This document shows positions 9,514-18,736 of a stretch of 64,000 nt of DNA, piece by piece (position 1 is the stretch's first letter; each line of letters begins with the position of its first letter). The stretch is from Stigmatella aurantiaca DW4/3-1. Its GTDB lineage: Bacteria; Myxococcota; Myxococcia; Myxococcales; Myxococcaceae. Both the position numbers and the translations under genes were made by a program. Location of the stretch: contig NC_014623.1 in assembly GCF_000165485.1 (NCBI RefSeq), positions 1,569,501 through 1,633,500 on the forward strand, written 5' to 3'. Below the pieces are notes generated by a model. That model searched no databases. It was not told the DNA's origin and saw nothing but the letters and a program-made list of their open reading frames with translations.

Positions 9514-11613
9514 CTACCAGATCTTCACGCGCTGCTCGGGCGGCAGCCAGGCGCCGTCGCCCTCCTTCACGCCGAAGGCCTGCTGGAACTCCGGCATGTT
9601 CCGCACCACGCCGTTGACGCGGTACGGGCCCGGCGAGTGCGGGTCCGTCACCAGCATCTGCCGGAGGAACTCGTCCCGGAAGATCGAGCGCCAGATCTGC
9701 CCCCAGCCGAAGAAGAAGCGCTGGTCGCCCGTGAAGCCGTCGATAATGGGGGCCGGCTGGTCCTTCAGTGACAGCTTGTAGGCGCGCCAGGCCACCGTGA
9801 GGCCGCTCAGGTCTCCGATGTTCTCGCCCAGCGTCAGCTCGCCGTTGACCTTCATCGTGTCGATGGGATTGAACTGGCTGTACTGCGCCACCAGCATGCC
9901 CGTGCGCTGCTTGAAGGCCGCCTGGTCCTCGGCGGTCCACCAGTCGCGCAGGTTGCCGTCGCCGTCGGAGCGGCTGCCCTGGTCGTCGAAGCCATGGCTG
10001 ATCTCGTGGCCGATGACGCCGCCGATGGCGCCATAGTTCACCGCGTCATCCGCGTCGGGGTTGAAGAACGGAGGCTGGAGGATGGCGGCCGGGAAGACGA
10101 TCTCGTTGAGCGAGGAGTTGTAATAGGCGTTCACCGTCTGCGGCGTCATGCCCCACTCCTTGCGGTCGATGGGCTTGCCCAGCTTGTCCAGGTCCCTCTG
10201 GAACTCGAAGACGCTGGCGCGCCGCACGTTGCCCACCAGGTCTCCGGGGACAATCTCCAGCTTGGAGTAGTCCTTCCACTCGTCCGGGTAGCCGATCTTC
10301 ACGGTGAACTTCGACAGCTTGTCCTGGGCCTGGGCCTTGGTGGTGGGGCTCATCCAGTCGAGCTGGTCGATGCCCTGCTTGAAGGCCTCGCGCAGGTTGG
10401 CCACCAGCAACTCCATGCGCTTCTTGGACTCGGGGCTGAAGTGGCGGGCGACGTAGAGCTGGCCAACCGCCTCGCCCATGCCCCCCTCCACTGTCTCCAC
10501 ACCGCGCTTCCAGCGCGGGCGGATCTCCTGCTGGCCCTGCAACGTCTTGCCCCGGAAGGCGAAATGGGTGTCCTCGAACGCCTGGGTCAGCAGCGGGGCG
10601 TACGCATCGAGCACCTTGTAGGTGAGGTACTGCCGGAGCACCGGCAGGGGCGTCGTCTTCAGCGTGGCCACCATGGCCTGGAAGAAGTCCGGCTGACGGA
10701 CGATGACGGCGGGCGTCTTCTCCGCGCCCACGGCCTTCAGGTAGCGCGACCAGGAGAAGCCGGGGGTGAACTTCTCCAGCTCCGCCACGCTCTTGAGGTT
10801 GTAGGTGGCCTCGCGGTCGCGGTTGCGCGCCCGCTCCCAGCTCTTCTCGGCCAGCTTCGTCTCCAGCGCCAGGATGGCCTTGGCCGCGGCGGCGGCGTTC
10901 TTCTCCCCGCCGAGCGTGAGCAGCTTCTCCACGTAGGCCTGGTACGCGGTGCGCACCTCGGCGAAGCGGGGCTCCTGCTTGAAGTAGAAGTCGCGGTCCG
11001 GAAGGCCCAGGCCGCTCTGGGTGATGTAGGCGATGTAGCGCGTGGCGTCCTTGGCGTCCTGGCCCACGAACAGCGCCACCGGCGCCTGCACGCCCTCGCG
11101 GTTCAGCTTCCCGAACAGCTCGGGCAGCGCGTCCGCACTCTTCAGCTCGGCCACCTGCTTCAGATCCGCGCGGATCGGCTCCAGGCCCAGGGACTCGATG
11201 CGCTGGGTGTCCATGAAGCTCTGGTACAGGTCGCCCACCTTCTGCGCGTCGGAGCCGGGCTTCTTGTCTTGAGCGGCCGCGGCCTCCTCGATGATCTCCT
11301 TGAGGGCCGCCTCGCTCTTGTCGAGCAACTCGATGAAGGTGCCGTAACGCGCCCGGTCGGCGGGAATCTGCGTGTTCTGGAGCCAGCCGCCGTTGACGTA
11401 CTGGTAGAAGTCATCCTGGGGCCGCACGCGGGTATCGAAGTTTTTCGCCTCCACGCCACTGGGCTTGCTGGCCGAAGTGGCGGACGCCTCCGGCGCGGAG
11501 GCGGGGGGAGGAGGGGGAGGAGGGTTTTGCGGCGAGGTGGCGCAGCCCGCGAGGAGCAGGGCACTGAGCGCACCAGGGGCCCAGAAGACGCGGGCAAGAG
11601 GCTTGAAGCTCAT
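9514..11613 (-). CDS. pepO: M13 family metallopeptidase (PepO/neprilysin-like) lipoprotein
   Basis: 699 residues. It starts with a lipoprotein signal peptide (ALSALLLAGCATS). An N-terminal M13 domain (DDFYQYVNGGWL near residue 66) is followed by the catalytic part: VNAYYNSSLNEIVFPAAILQPPFF, the zinc motif HExxH in GGVIGHEISHGFDDQGS, the third ligand Glu in LGENIGDLSG, and the C-terminal DPHSPGPYRVNGVVRNMPEF and VKIW typical of the family. It is an outer-membrane-attached or periplasmic zinc endopeptidase acting on peptides. Convergent with the amylase gene (40-base gap). The gene symbol follows the family name. Confidence 0.93.
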   Translation of the reverse strand: MSFKPLARVFWAPGALSALLLAGCATSPQNPPPPPPPASAPEASATSASKPSGVEAKNFDTRVRPQDDFYQYVNGGWLQNTQIPADRARYGTFIELLDKSEAALKEIIEEAAAAQDKKPGSDAQKVGDLYQSFMDTQRIESLGLEPIRADLKQVAELKSADALPELFGKLNREGVQAPVALFVGQDAKDATRYIAYITQSGLGLPDRDFYFKQEPRFAEVRTAYQAYVEKLLTLGGEKNAAAAAKAILALETKLAEKSWERARNRDREATYNLKSVAELEKFTPGFSWSRYLKAVGAEKTPAVIVRQPDFFQAMVATLKTTPLPVLRQYLTYKVLDAYAPLLTQAFEDTHFAFRGKTLQGQQEIRPRWKRGVETVEGGMGEAVGQLYVARHFSPESKKRMELLVANLREAFKQGIDQLDWMSPTTKAQAQDKLSKFTVKIGYPDEWKDYSKLEIVPGDLVGNVRRASVFEFQRDLDKLGKPIDRKEWGMTPQTVNAYYNSSLNEIVFPAAILQPPFFNPDADDAVNYGAIGGVIGHEISHGFDDQGSRSDGDGNLRDWWTAEDQAAFKQRTGMLVAQYSQFNPIDTMKVNGELTLGENIGDLSGLTVAWRAYKLSLKDQPAPIIDGFTGDQRFFFGWGQIWRSIFRDEFLRQMLVTDPHSPGPYRVNGVVRNMPEFQQAFGVKEGDGAWLPPEQRVKIW

Positions 11614-11734
11614 GGGACTCCAGGAAAGGAGGGGGGGATTGGGGTGTTACTGAATCCGGTGGCGGATCGTCCACACCGGGTGCGCCGCGAACAGAGCATT
11701 CTGGGGTCTATTTCCAAGCATCATTTCGGGATGC

Positions 11735-12592
11735 TCAGAATCGGCGCAGGGAGGACCAGGCAAAGGGCTTCCAGAAGGGCGTGGCCACCTCCGGGTCTTC
11801 CAGGGAGAACCAGGGCCCCTGTCTTCCAGGAGAGAGGACGTGAAAGTCCTGGGCGGGGATGAAGCCCTGGCCGAGAAGCGCCATCCGCCGGCCTTTGACA
11901 TCGTGCGCCACGTCCAGCACGAGCACGGCGTGGCCAGGGTTGCCGCCCGCCACGAAGAAGTCACCGGGCCGCACGTCCTCGCGCCCCGGGTGGTTCTTCT
12001 CCGCCTGGAGCGACAGCGTCCCCGCGTAGGTGAAGACCAGGTCCAGATAGGCGCGGAACGTGGGGCGCGTCTTGGAGGCGGGGCCCTTGGGCTCCCACGC
12101 CACCTTCGAGCCGGAGATGCGCGGGCGATTCCCCGCGGCGTACTGCGACCAGGAGGCCAAGTGGCCGCTGGTGAAGCGGTAGGCAATGCGCTCCTTCTGG
12201 TTCGTGGCCCACTGCCACTCGGCATGGAGCCGGATGATGGAGTCAGCGCATTGCTGGAGGTTGGCGGTGCCGATGTCCAGCTCGGCCACCGCCGCCAGCC
12301 GCCTGTCCTCTCCCGCGAGGATGTCGCCTCCCTGGGAGTCCCGCACGGGTGTGCCCGGGGGACGCAGCGGCAGCCCCCGCAACCAGGCCGCGAAGGTTCC
12401 TGGCTCCACCGCCACGCGCGTGTAACCGGCCGGGGGGGGGAAGGCGGCCTCCAGGGGGCGCACGGAGACAGAAGGGGAGAGCCAGGGGTAGCGCGCCAAC
12501 TCCTCCCGGGTGGGTGGGTGGGACTCCGCTTCCGCGCGGGGCGAGAGCAGCACAGCACCAAGCAGGAGGCAGTACAGGGCGAGCCGGTTCAT
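11735..12592 (-). CDS. Secreted DUF4846 family protein
   Basis: 285 residues starting at the ATG at 12592, the first residue of a signal peptide (MNRLALYCLLLGAVLLSPRAEA). The open frame reaches 12886 but that stretch is antisense to the monooxygenase gene. Conserved features of DUF4846 are visible: the YPW start after the signal, GTFAAWLRGLPLRPPGTPV, QQCADSIIRLHAEWQW, and VRPGDFFVAGGNPGHAVLVLDVA. The GGNPGHAVLVLDVA block resembles an active-site region. Biochemical function unknown. Stands alone between convergent and divergent neighbours. Confidence 0.8.
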   Translation of the reverse strand: MNRLALYCLLLGAVLLSPRAEAESHPPTREELARYPWLSPSVSVRPLEAAFPPPAGYTRVAVEPGTFAAWLRGLPLRPPGTPVRDSQGGDILAGEDRRLAAVAELDIGTANLQQCADSIIRLHAEWQWATNQKERIAYRFTSGHLASWSQYAAGNRPRISGSKVAWEPKGPASKTRPTFRAYLDLVFTYAGTLSLQAEKNHPGREDVRPGDFFVAGGNPGHAVLVLDVAHDVKGRRMALLGQGFIPAQDFHVLSPGRQGPWFSLEDPEVATPFWKPFAWSSLRRF

Positions 12593-12677
12593 GGGGCAGG
12601 GGTCTCCAAGCGCCAGATAGTGGAAAGGAAGGCGGGACCCGCTGCCCCGCGGCCAGAGGGCGCGGTAGCCTGGGCCC

Positions 12678-12995
12678 ATGTCCCAGAGTCTGCTGGTCGT
12701 CCACGTCCATGTCCACGTGAAGCCCGAGCACGTGGACGCCTTCCGGGAGGCCACGTTGGCCAATGCCCGGCAGAGCGTGAAGGAGCCGGGCATCGCGCGC
12801 TTCGACGTCATCCAGGACACCGAGGACCGGACGCGCTTCGTGCTCGTGGAGGTGTACCGGACGGCGCAGGCCCCGGCCGCGCACAAGGAAACGGCGCACT
12901 ATCAGGTGTGGCGAGACCTCGTGGCGCCGATGATGGCCGAGCCGCGCACGAGCAAGAAGTACCTCAATTGCTTTCCAGACGATGCGGGGTGGTGA
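12678..12995 (+). CDS. Antibiotic biosynthesis monooxygenase (ABM)-fold protein
   Basis: 105 residues, the usual length of ABM/quinol monooxygenase-like ferredoxin-fold proteins (LsrG/YgiN type). Visible signatures are an N-terminal strand [20 protein letters not shown], the conserved [21 protein letters not shown], and the [10 protein letters not shown] segment of the dimer interface. These proteins act on quinones or small ketones, or act as isomerases. The gene overlaps the start of the iron alcohol dehydrogenase gene, so the two are probably co-transcribed and act on related substrates, as such pairs do in aromatic degradation clusters. The substrate is unknown. Confidence 0.85.
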   Translation: MSQSLLVVHVHVHVKPEHVDAFREATLANARQSVKEPGIARFDVIQDTEDRTRFVLVEVYRTAQAPAAHKETAHYQVWRDLVAPMMAEPRTSKKYLNCFPDDAGW

Positions 12996-14163
12996 GGTGA
13001 GCGGCCTGGGATTCGAGTTTGCCACCGCGACGCGCATTCTGTTTGGCGCGGGCCGCATGGCCGAGGCGCCCGAGGTGATCCGCTCGCTGGCCGGGGGCCG
13101 GATTCTGATCGTCACCGGGAGCACGCCCTCGCGCGCGGCGCCCTTGCGCGAGGGGCTGGACCGGCTCGGGCTGTCCACGGTCGTCTTCCGGGTCGAGGGA
13201 GAGCCCACGCTGGAGCTGGTGCGCGAGGGCACCGCCACGGCCATCGCCGCGGGTTGTGACGGGGTGGTGGCGTTGGGCGGCGGGAGCGTGCTGGACGCGG
13301 GCAAGGCCATCGCGGCCCTGGCGGCCAATGGCGGGGACCCGCTCGATTACCTGGAGGTGATTGGCCGGGGACGGCCGTTGACGCAGCCGTCCGTGCCCCT
13401 GGTGGCCATTCCCACCACGGCGGGCACGGGCTCGGAGGTCACCCGCAACGCGGTGCTGGGCTCAAAGGAAGCGCGGGTGAAGGCGAGCTTGCGCAGCCCC
13501 CTCATGCTGCCCCGGGTCGCGCTGGTGGATCCGGACCTGCTCGCGGGCGCGCCCAACGCGGTGCTGTCTTCCAGTGGGTTGGACGCACTCTCTCAGCTCA
13601 TCGAGCCGTTCGTCTGCTCGCGCGCCAACCCGCTCACGGACGCGCTGGCCCGCGAGGGCATCCGCCGCTCGGCGCGCTCCCTGCGCCGCGCGGTGCTGGA
13701 GGAACTCGGTGCGCCGGAGCGGGAGGATCTGGCGCTGGCCAGTCTCTTTGGCGGCTTGTGCCTGGCCAACGCGGGGCTCGGGGCGGTGCACGGCTTCGCG
13801 GCCCCGGTGGGGGGCATGTTCCATGCGCCCCATGGCGCGGTGTGTGCGTCGCTGTTGCCGGCCACGTTGGAGGTGAACCTGCGGGCGTTGCGCTCCCGGG
13901 CCCCCTCGCACCCGGCGGTCTCCCGCTTCCAGGAGGTGGCGGCGTTGCTCACTGGGCGGACGGAGGCCTCGGCGGAGGAGGGCATCGCGTGGGTGAGGGA
14001 GCTCTGCCAGGCGTTGAGCGTGCCGGGCCTGGGCCACTATGGCCTGACGCAGGCAGAGGTGCCCCTGTTGGTGGAGAAAGCCCGTGCGGCGAGCAGCATG
14101 AAGGCCAACCCGCTGGTCCTCACGGATGAGGAACTGTCCGAGATCGCCCTCCGCTCCCTGTAA
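12982..14163 (+). CDS. Iron-containing (group III) alcohol dehydrogenase
   Basis: 393 residues from the ATG at 12982, which overlaps the preceding gene by 14 bases; a GTG at 12997 just after that gene's stop is an alternative start. Fe-ADH features: nucleotide-binding [13 protein letters not shown] and [37 protein letters not shown], and the metal-site His cluster in [27 protein letters not shown]. The family reduces aldehydes or maleylacetate-type ketones with NAD(P)H. Coupling with the ABM-fold gene suggests a shared pathway for an oxidised aromatic or carbonyl substrate; this is inference. Confidence 0.88.
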   Translation: MRGGEVSGLGFEFATATRILFGAGRMAEAPEVIRSLAGGRILIVTGSTPSRAAPLREGLDRLGLSTVVFRVEGEPTLELVREGTATAIAAGCDGVVALGGGSVLDAGKAIAALAANGGDPLDYLEVIGRGRPLTQPSVPLVAIPTTAGTGSEVTRNAVLGSKEARVKASLRSPLMLPRVALVDPDLLAGAPNAVLSSSGLDALSQLIEPFVCSRANPLTDALAREGIRRSARSLRRAVLEELGAPEREDLALASLFGGLCLANAGLGAVHGFAAPVGGMFHAPHGAVCASLLPATLEVNLRALRSRAPSHPAVSRFQEVAALLTGRTEASAEEGIAWVRELCQALSVPGLGHYGLTQAEVPLLVEKARAASSMKANPLVLTDEELSEIALRSL

Positions 14164-14176
14164 GCGTGGGCGGGCG

Positions 14177-15658
14177 CTACTGCCGGCCGCGCTTCCCGTT
14201 CGCCCAGTCCTCATAGACATTGAAGGACTTCATCTGCTCCCGGAGGTTGGTGGAGCCGATGAGCGCATCCACCTGGGCGCGGGACTGCCGCGGCAGCTTC
14301 TCGTCCATCTGGGCAAAGCCCCAGGCGAGCGCCGCGACGGTGGCCGCGTTGAGCCGGAGCTGGAGCGGGTCGCACTTGTCCAGCTCATCCGAGCGGGCGT
14401 GGTAGTTGGGGCCGTAGAGGGCAGGCTCCTGGTTGGCCACCAGGTTGGCCACGCCCTGGAGCATGAAGTCGAAGTTGTCCGTGCCGACGATCGGCTCATC
14501 CACCTGCGTGAAGGGGCCGAGTCCCTTCACCGGCTCCAGGGCCCGGTCCACCAGGGCGGGGAGTTCGGGACGGCCTCCGGTGAAGAAGCCCGTGATGCGC
14601 CCGCAGCCGATGTCGAACGAGGCCGCCACGGTGTGCCGGTCCAGCTCGGACGCATGCGTCTTCGTGTAGCCCCAGGAGCCATACATCCCCTGCTCCTCGC
14701 CGTTCCACAGCGCGAAGCGGAGGGTGCGCGCGGGCTTGAGCCCCAGCCGGCGCATCTGCCGCGCCACATCGATGAGCAGGGCCACGTTGGCGCCGTTGTC
14801 CAGGGCCCCCGTGCCCAGGTCCCACGAGTCCAGGTGAGCGCCCATCACCACGACCTCGTCGGGGCGCGTGGTGCCGCGAATCTCGCCGATGACGTTGTGG
14901 CTCTCGTAGGCAGGGCCCGATTGGAGCTCGATCTCGGCGGTCAGGGTCAGCGCCGCGCCGCCGCGCAACAGCCGCATCGCGCGCAGGGCGCCATCCCGCT
15001 CCATGACGAGCATGGGCCGCGTGTTGCGCTCCCCCACGGACACGTTGTGCCGGTAGAGCTGATTGCCGGGACGTGAGCCCATGTAGACCACGCCCTGGGC
15101 CCCCGCGGCGAAGGCCCGCTGCTCGATGTCCGCGGCCTCCGCGTATTCGCGGAACAGATCATCGATGTTCTTCAACTCCTGTGTCTCCACGAGCAGGAAC
15201 GCCCCCTGGGCCCGCGCACCGAGTGACAGGAAGTCCTTCTCGGAGCCGTGGCCCGCGTCCCGCAGGGGCGCTGCCAGTCCACCCGGTGGGGTCGCGGTGG
15301 AGAAGGGCATGGCCGCCACCCGGGGGGAGAAGCGGACATCGGCTCCGCTCACGGTGGCGCGCGCGGAGCGCTCCAGCCACAAGGCTGGCAGGGTGAAAGA
15401 CTCCTTGCGGGCGGGGATCCCCGCCTCGCGGAAGCGCGCGAGGGCCCACTCCACCGAGCGCAGGTTGGCGGGGGAGCCCGTGGCCCTTCCGCCGATCTCG
15501 TCGGTCAGGGACTGCAAATCCCGCAGCAGGGGGGTGTCCCCGAGAAAGGTGGCCACCAGGCGCTCTGCGTCGGCTTGCGCGGAAGGCTTTCCTGGGGCGG
15601 GAGCGGGGGCCATGGCCAGGGAGAGGCCGAGGACGAGGGACATCAGGGGGGAGGGCAC
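14177..15658 (-). CDS. Secreted M28 family metallopeptidase
   Basis: 493 residues with an N-terminal signal peptide (LMSLVLGLSLAMAPAPA). A protease-associated region (about 120-220) is followed by the M28 catalytic domain. Zinc ligands and catalytic residues are visible: VVVMGAHLDSWDLGTGALDNGAN (His, Asp), LWNGEEQGMYGSWGY (Glu-Glu), IVGTDNFDF (Asp) and the final His in YGPNYHARSDELDKCD. Length and order fit plasma glutamate carboxypeptidase-like aminopeptidases, which release N-terminal amino acids from peptides in the periplasm or outside the cell. Convergent with the alcohol dehydrogenase gene (13-base gap). Confidence 0.92.
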   Translation of the reverse strand: MPSPLMSLVLGLSLAMAPAPAPGKPSAQADAERLVATFLGDTPLLRDLQSLTDEIGGRATGSPANLRSVEWALARFREAGIPARKESFTLPALWLERSARATVSGADVRFSPRVAAMPFSTATPPGGLAAPLRDAGHGSEKDFLSLGARAQGAFLLVETQELKNIDDLFREYAEAADIEQRAFAAGAQGVVYMGSRPGNQLYRHNVSVGERNTRPMLVMERDGALRAMRLLRGGAALTLTAEIELQSGPAYESHNVIGEIRGTTRPDEVVVMGAHLDSWDLGTGALDNGANVALLIDVARQMRRLGLKPARTLRFALWNGEEQGMYGSWGYTKTHASELDRHTVAASFDIGCGRITGFFTGGRPELPALVDRALEPVKGLGPFTQVDEPIVGTDNFDFMLQGVANLVANQEPALYGPNYHARSDELDKCDPLQLRLNAATVAALAWGFAQMDEKLPRQSRAQVDALIGSTNLREQMKSFNVYEDWANGKRGRQ

Positions 15659-15670
15659 GAACGCGGATCC

Positions 15671-16027
15671 TCAGGAACGGTAGCGGCGCCGCAGCTCGTC
15701 GATGGAGAGGCCACTCCACTCGGAGAGCTGCCGCACGGCATCCCGGGCGTGAATGAAGTACAGCGTGTCTCCGGCAAACACGGAGAGGAACACCCGTCCA
15801 CACCCCGGCAGCTTCGCGCCCTTGGCTTCGAGGTACTCCACCAGACGCGGCAGGAGGCGCTCGAGCAAGTAGGGGCGGATGTTTCCATCCGGGAGCATGA
15901 ACTCGTAGCTGATGGCCTCGGCGAACTCCCCGTCCTGCTCCTGCCGGGTCCGGGAGATGGCGACGTTGGCCTCGTTGGAGGGGGCCTTGGAGAAGGCGAG
16001 GCCCAGGAAGGTGTCGGTGTCGCTCAT
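15671..16027 (-). CDS. Small conserved protein translationally coupled to aromatic amino acid hydroxylase
   Basis: 118 residues from the ATG at 16027; its start codon overlaps the stop of the upstream hydroxylase gene (ATGA), so the two are translationally coupled. I do not recognise the family. The sequence is acidic at the start (MSDTDTFLGLAFSKAPSNEAN) with strands like AISYEFMLPDGNIRPYL and VFLSVFAGDTLYFIHARDA and a basic C-terminal helix (SIDELRRRYRS). No signal peptide or membrane segment. The tight coupling suggests a role linked to the hydroxylase (regulatory subunit or accessory), which is inference. Confidence 0.72.
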   Translation of the reverse strand: MSDTDTFLGLAFSKAPSNEANVAISRTRQEQDGEFAEAISYEFMLPDGNIRPYLLERLLPRLVEYLEAKGAKLPGCGRVFLSVFAGDTLYFIHARDAVRQLSEWSGLSIDELRRRYRS

Positions 16028-17613
16028 GCGACACACTCCTCCTGAGGTGACAGGACGCGCAACTCTTCCACCTCGGCCTTCAGCAGCCAGTCGTCGGGGA
16101 AGCTGGCGGCGGCCCGGGAGATCTGCTCCAGCCGCCCAGGCAGGACCTGGTGGGATTCGCGCATGGCGCGGACCTCACGGTAGAGCGTGGCCAGCGCCGG
16201 GTGCAGGGCATCGGCCTTGCGGGCGCGTGCCTGGACTTCCCCCTCGCCCTCGGTAAAGGAGTCCATCTCTCCGAACCACCGGTCCCAGGCGCCGGGATCC
16301 GCGGGGCCTCCCGCCACCGAGGGCAGCCCCGTGCCGAGGAACAGCCGCGCCACCGAGGGCAGCTCCAGCGGCCGGCCGCCCAGCGACCCGCGCAGGCGGA
16401 GCACCTCGCCCTCGCCGCCGGCGAAGCCCTCCAACCGCAAGCCGCTGGCCAACTCGAGCTGGAACGGCCCCTGTTCCGGCAACTTCCCCTCGCCAAAGGC
16501 GACCAGGGTGAGGCTCTGCCAGGGCTTGCCGAGGGACTTCCCGTTCTGGGAGAGCATGAGGGGACCCGCGAGGGACACCAGGGCCGTGGAGAGCCCTTCC
16601 GCCACGGGCCGCGTGCCCGGCAGCAACTCCACCACGCGGCCTGTGATTTCGCGCCCATCCGAGAGCACGAGGTGATTCACCGTGCGGGCGCGCTGGGCCT
16701 CTTGCAAGCCGTAGTCTCCGCCCCGCTTCCACGACAGGGTGGCCTCGAACGCCTCGAGCACCTCGAAGAGGTGTTCAAAGTCCCGCGCGACGAAGAGCTG
16801 CGGCTGCATGCGGGTGATGTCGTAGTCGGTCCTCACACACTCCAGGCTCAGCGGGACGCGCTTCACCGCCGGGGTGAAGCAGTGCTCCGCCTCGCCGATG
16901 CTCGACAGCAGGCCAGCGCCATACAGGCGAGGCTGCTCCAGGCTGCCCACGAGCCCGTACTCGGCCGTCCACCAGTAGAGCCGGGAGGCCTGGGTGCTCT
17001 CGCTGACGTAGCGGCGGCTCTGCGAGGCCGCCTCCAGCCGCGCTTGGGCGTGCTCGACGGCCGCGGGCGTGGAGGTCGGGTCCTCCTTCACCACGCTGAG
17101 ATGGCGGATGGCCTCGAACACCGCCTGATCCTCCACCGTGGCGATGGACTTGAAGCCGACGACGCCGCTGCGCTGGAGGTACTCGGCATAGCGCGCGTGG
17201 GCGAGGATGGGGGCGTGGCCCGCGCTCTCGTGGACGATGTCCGGAGCGGGGGTATACGGGATGTGCTCGTGTGTGCGGATGTCGGCCGCGATGGCCAGCA
17301 CCCTCATGGACTGCAACTCGGTGAAGACGGCGGGCGGGATGAAACCGCGCACCCCCACCGCCGCCCAGTTCAACCGGGCCAGCCGCTCGTTCATCTCGTC
17401 CAGGCTGGGGATGCGCTCCACGCCAATGCCCGTGGCCTGAAGTCCTTCCAGGTAGACCGGGTGGGCCTTGTCCGACAGGTGACGGCTCAGGCGGCGGAGG
17501 ATGTGGCGCCACACCGCTTGGTCCCGGGGCGTGTACGACGCGTAGTCCTGTCCCACGACATAGCGGCGCAAATGGGCCGGCAAGCGGGCAAGGGTTCTTT
17601 CCGTCGGGGTCAT
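16024..17613 (-). CDS. phhA: Aromatic amino acid hydroxylase (phenylalanine 4-monooxygenase type, long form)
   Basis: 529 residues, about twice the short bacterial PhhA. The N-terminal half is the catalytic pterin-dependent domain: GFIPPAVFTELQSMRVLAIAADIRT, iron His ligands in APDIVHESAGHAPIL, and Glu ligand in YWWTAEYGLVG. The C-terminal half (about 320-529) is an extra domain of unknown role (VNHLVLSDGREITGRVV, LRLEGFAGGEGEVLRL). It hydroxylates Phe (or Tyr/Trp) using tetrahydropterin and O2. Long forms of this kind occur in myxobacteria and Bacteroidetes. A LysR gene lies 75 bases upstream on the same strand but ends in a terminator, so this gene likely has its own promoter in 17614-17674. 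Symbol by homology. Confidence 0.87.
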   Translation of the reverse strand: MTPTERTLARLPAHLRRYVVGQDYASYTPRDQAVWRHILRRLSRHLSDKAHPVYLEGLQATGIGVERIPSLDEMNERLARLNWAAVGVRGFIPPAVFTELQSMRVLAIAADIRTHEHIPYTPAPDIVHESAGHAPILAHARYAEYLQRSGVVGFKSIATVEDQAVFEAIRHLSVVKEDPTSTPAAVEHAQARLEAASQSRRYVSESTQASRLYWWTAEYGLVGSLEQPRLYGAGLLSSIGEAEHCFTPAVKRVPLSLECVRTDYDITRMQPQLFVARDFEHLFEVLEAFEATLSWKRGGDYGLQEAQRARTVNHLVLSDGREITGRVVELLPGTRPVAEGLSTALVSLAGPLMLSQNGKSLGKPWQSLTLVAFGEGKLPEQGPFQLELASGLRLEGFAGGEGEVLRLRGSLGGRPLELPSVARLFLGTGLPSVAGGPADPGAWDRWFGEMDSFTEGEGEVQARARKADALHPALATLYREVRAMRESHQVLPGRLEQISRAAASFPDDWLLKAEVEELRVLSPQEECVA

Positions 17614-17674
17614 GGCGCACTCCTCTCCCTGGACCCCGCAAAGGTAAGGCGGGAGGAAAGCGACGGAAATTCGT

Positions 17675-17700
17675 AAAAATCCGAAGTTCTATTCGGATTT
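17675..17700 (-). terminator. Rho-independent terminator of the LysR gene
   Basis: On the minus strand a 9-bp stem AAATCCGAA / TTCGGATTT encloses a six-base loop and is followed by further T residues. The 5' arm codes for the last residues of LysR, and the TAG stop lies in the loop. It would separate LysR transcription from the hydroxylase gene. The stem is AT-rich for this genome, so strength is uncertain. Confidence 0.55.
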
Positions 17701-18633
17701 CCGACGTTTGAGGGTCAGCCGCTGCTTCAGGCCCTTGAGGATGAGGCGGGCCTCGGCGCTGAGCGCACCCGAGGGCCAGAGCGCCACCACCTCGACCACC
17801 TGGGACTGCTCTTCGTGCAGGGGCCAGACGTGAAGGTCCGGGGGAAAGGGGTGGACCGGCCGCAGGTCCGGGGTGATGGCACAGGCGTGGCGGAAGGCGT
17901 GGAGCACGTCGAAGAGGTGGAGAAAGCTCTCCACGCGGGCCACCTCGCGCACCGTCACCTGGTGGTTCGTGAAGCGGGCGCTGTTGGCGCCCCCGTAGGG
18001 GTCATCCTGGAGCCAATCCACGAAGGGCTGACCATCCAGCTCCTTCACGTGGAGCGCCTTGCCGGAGCGGGCCGGGCGGGCCAGGGCGCTGTCCGGCCCC
18101 GCCAGCACCACGAAGGGAAGGCTCAGCAGCGATTCGGCCTCCACGCCCCGGTGGGGGGGCAGTGGGGTGAAGCCCACGACGAGATCTCTCTGCCGGGTCT
18201 GCGCTTCGCGGATCAGCTCGAAGGGACCGCCAAAGCCAATCTCCAGCTTGATGGAGGCCTGGGCGGCATCCCGGGCGATGTCCTTCAGCAGCATCGAGGA
18301 GAGCGTGTGGTTGAGGCCCAGGCGCAAGCTGGGCTCGGTGCTGGTCAAGTCCCTCAACCGCTTGATGTCGAGCTGGTGCAGCGGCGTCTGCGTGCCCGAG
18401 TAGAGCCGCCGGCCGCGAGGGGTGAGCTGCAACTTGCGCCCCGGTCCGCGCTCGAGCAGGGGCTCGCCATCCCCCAGGGCTTGTTCGAGCGCGCGAAGGT
18501 GCTCGCTCACCACGGAGCGGGCCACGCCCAGGTGCTCGGCGGCCCCCTCCAGGCTGCCGGCCTCGACCGAGGCCGCGAAGGCCTCCAGCCAGATGAGGTG
18601 TCGGGGGAGCTTGCGCGGGGGCACGGGCCCCAT
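17689..18633 (-). CDS. LysR family transcriptional regulator
   Basis: 314 residues from the ATG at 18633. N-terminal winged helix-turn-helix: LIWLEAFAASVEAGSLEGAAEHLGVARSVVSEHLRALEQALG (residues about 13-54), then LTPRGRRLYSG. The effector-binding domain follows (SIKLEIGFGGPFELIREAQTRQRDLVVGF). Length is normal. It is encoded upstream of the aromatic amino acid hydroxylase on the same strand and could control that gene or the divergent solute-binding protein gene at 18737; both are plausible because the 103-base gap at 18634-18736 holds the divergent promoters. Confidence 0.88.
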   Translation of the reverse strand: MGPVPPRKLPRHLIWLEAFAASVEAGSLEGAAEHLGVARSVVSEHLRALEQALGDGEPLLERGPGRKLQLTPRGRRLYSGTQTPLHQLDIKRLRDLTSTEPSLRLGLNHTLSSMLLKDIARDAAQASIKLEIGFGGPFELIREAQTRQRDLVVGFTPLPPHRGVEAESLLSLPFVVLAGPDSALARPARSGKALHVKELDGQPFVDWLQDDPYGGANSARFTNHQVTVREVARVESFLHLFDVLHAFRHACAITPDLRPVHPFPPDLHVWPLHEEQSQVVEVVALWPSGALSAEARLILKGLKQRLTLKRRKSE

Positions 18634-18736
18634 GTTGCACCAGCCGAACGCTGGCCGCCGGTTTTCTCGCCCCCCCCTGGCGGCCCGCCGTTCGCATGAC
18701 GATTTTGAGAGCCGTCGAGGAGGTGGAGGAAGACGG

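Noticed and set aside
9994-11862. Long plus-strand frame opposite the M13 peptidase gene
   Set aside because: Shadow frame with His/Leu/Arg-rich text; the peptidase on the other strand has a full motif set.
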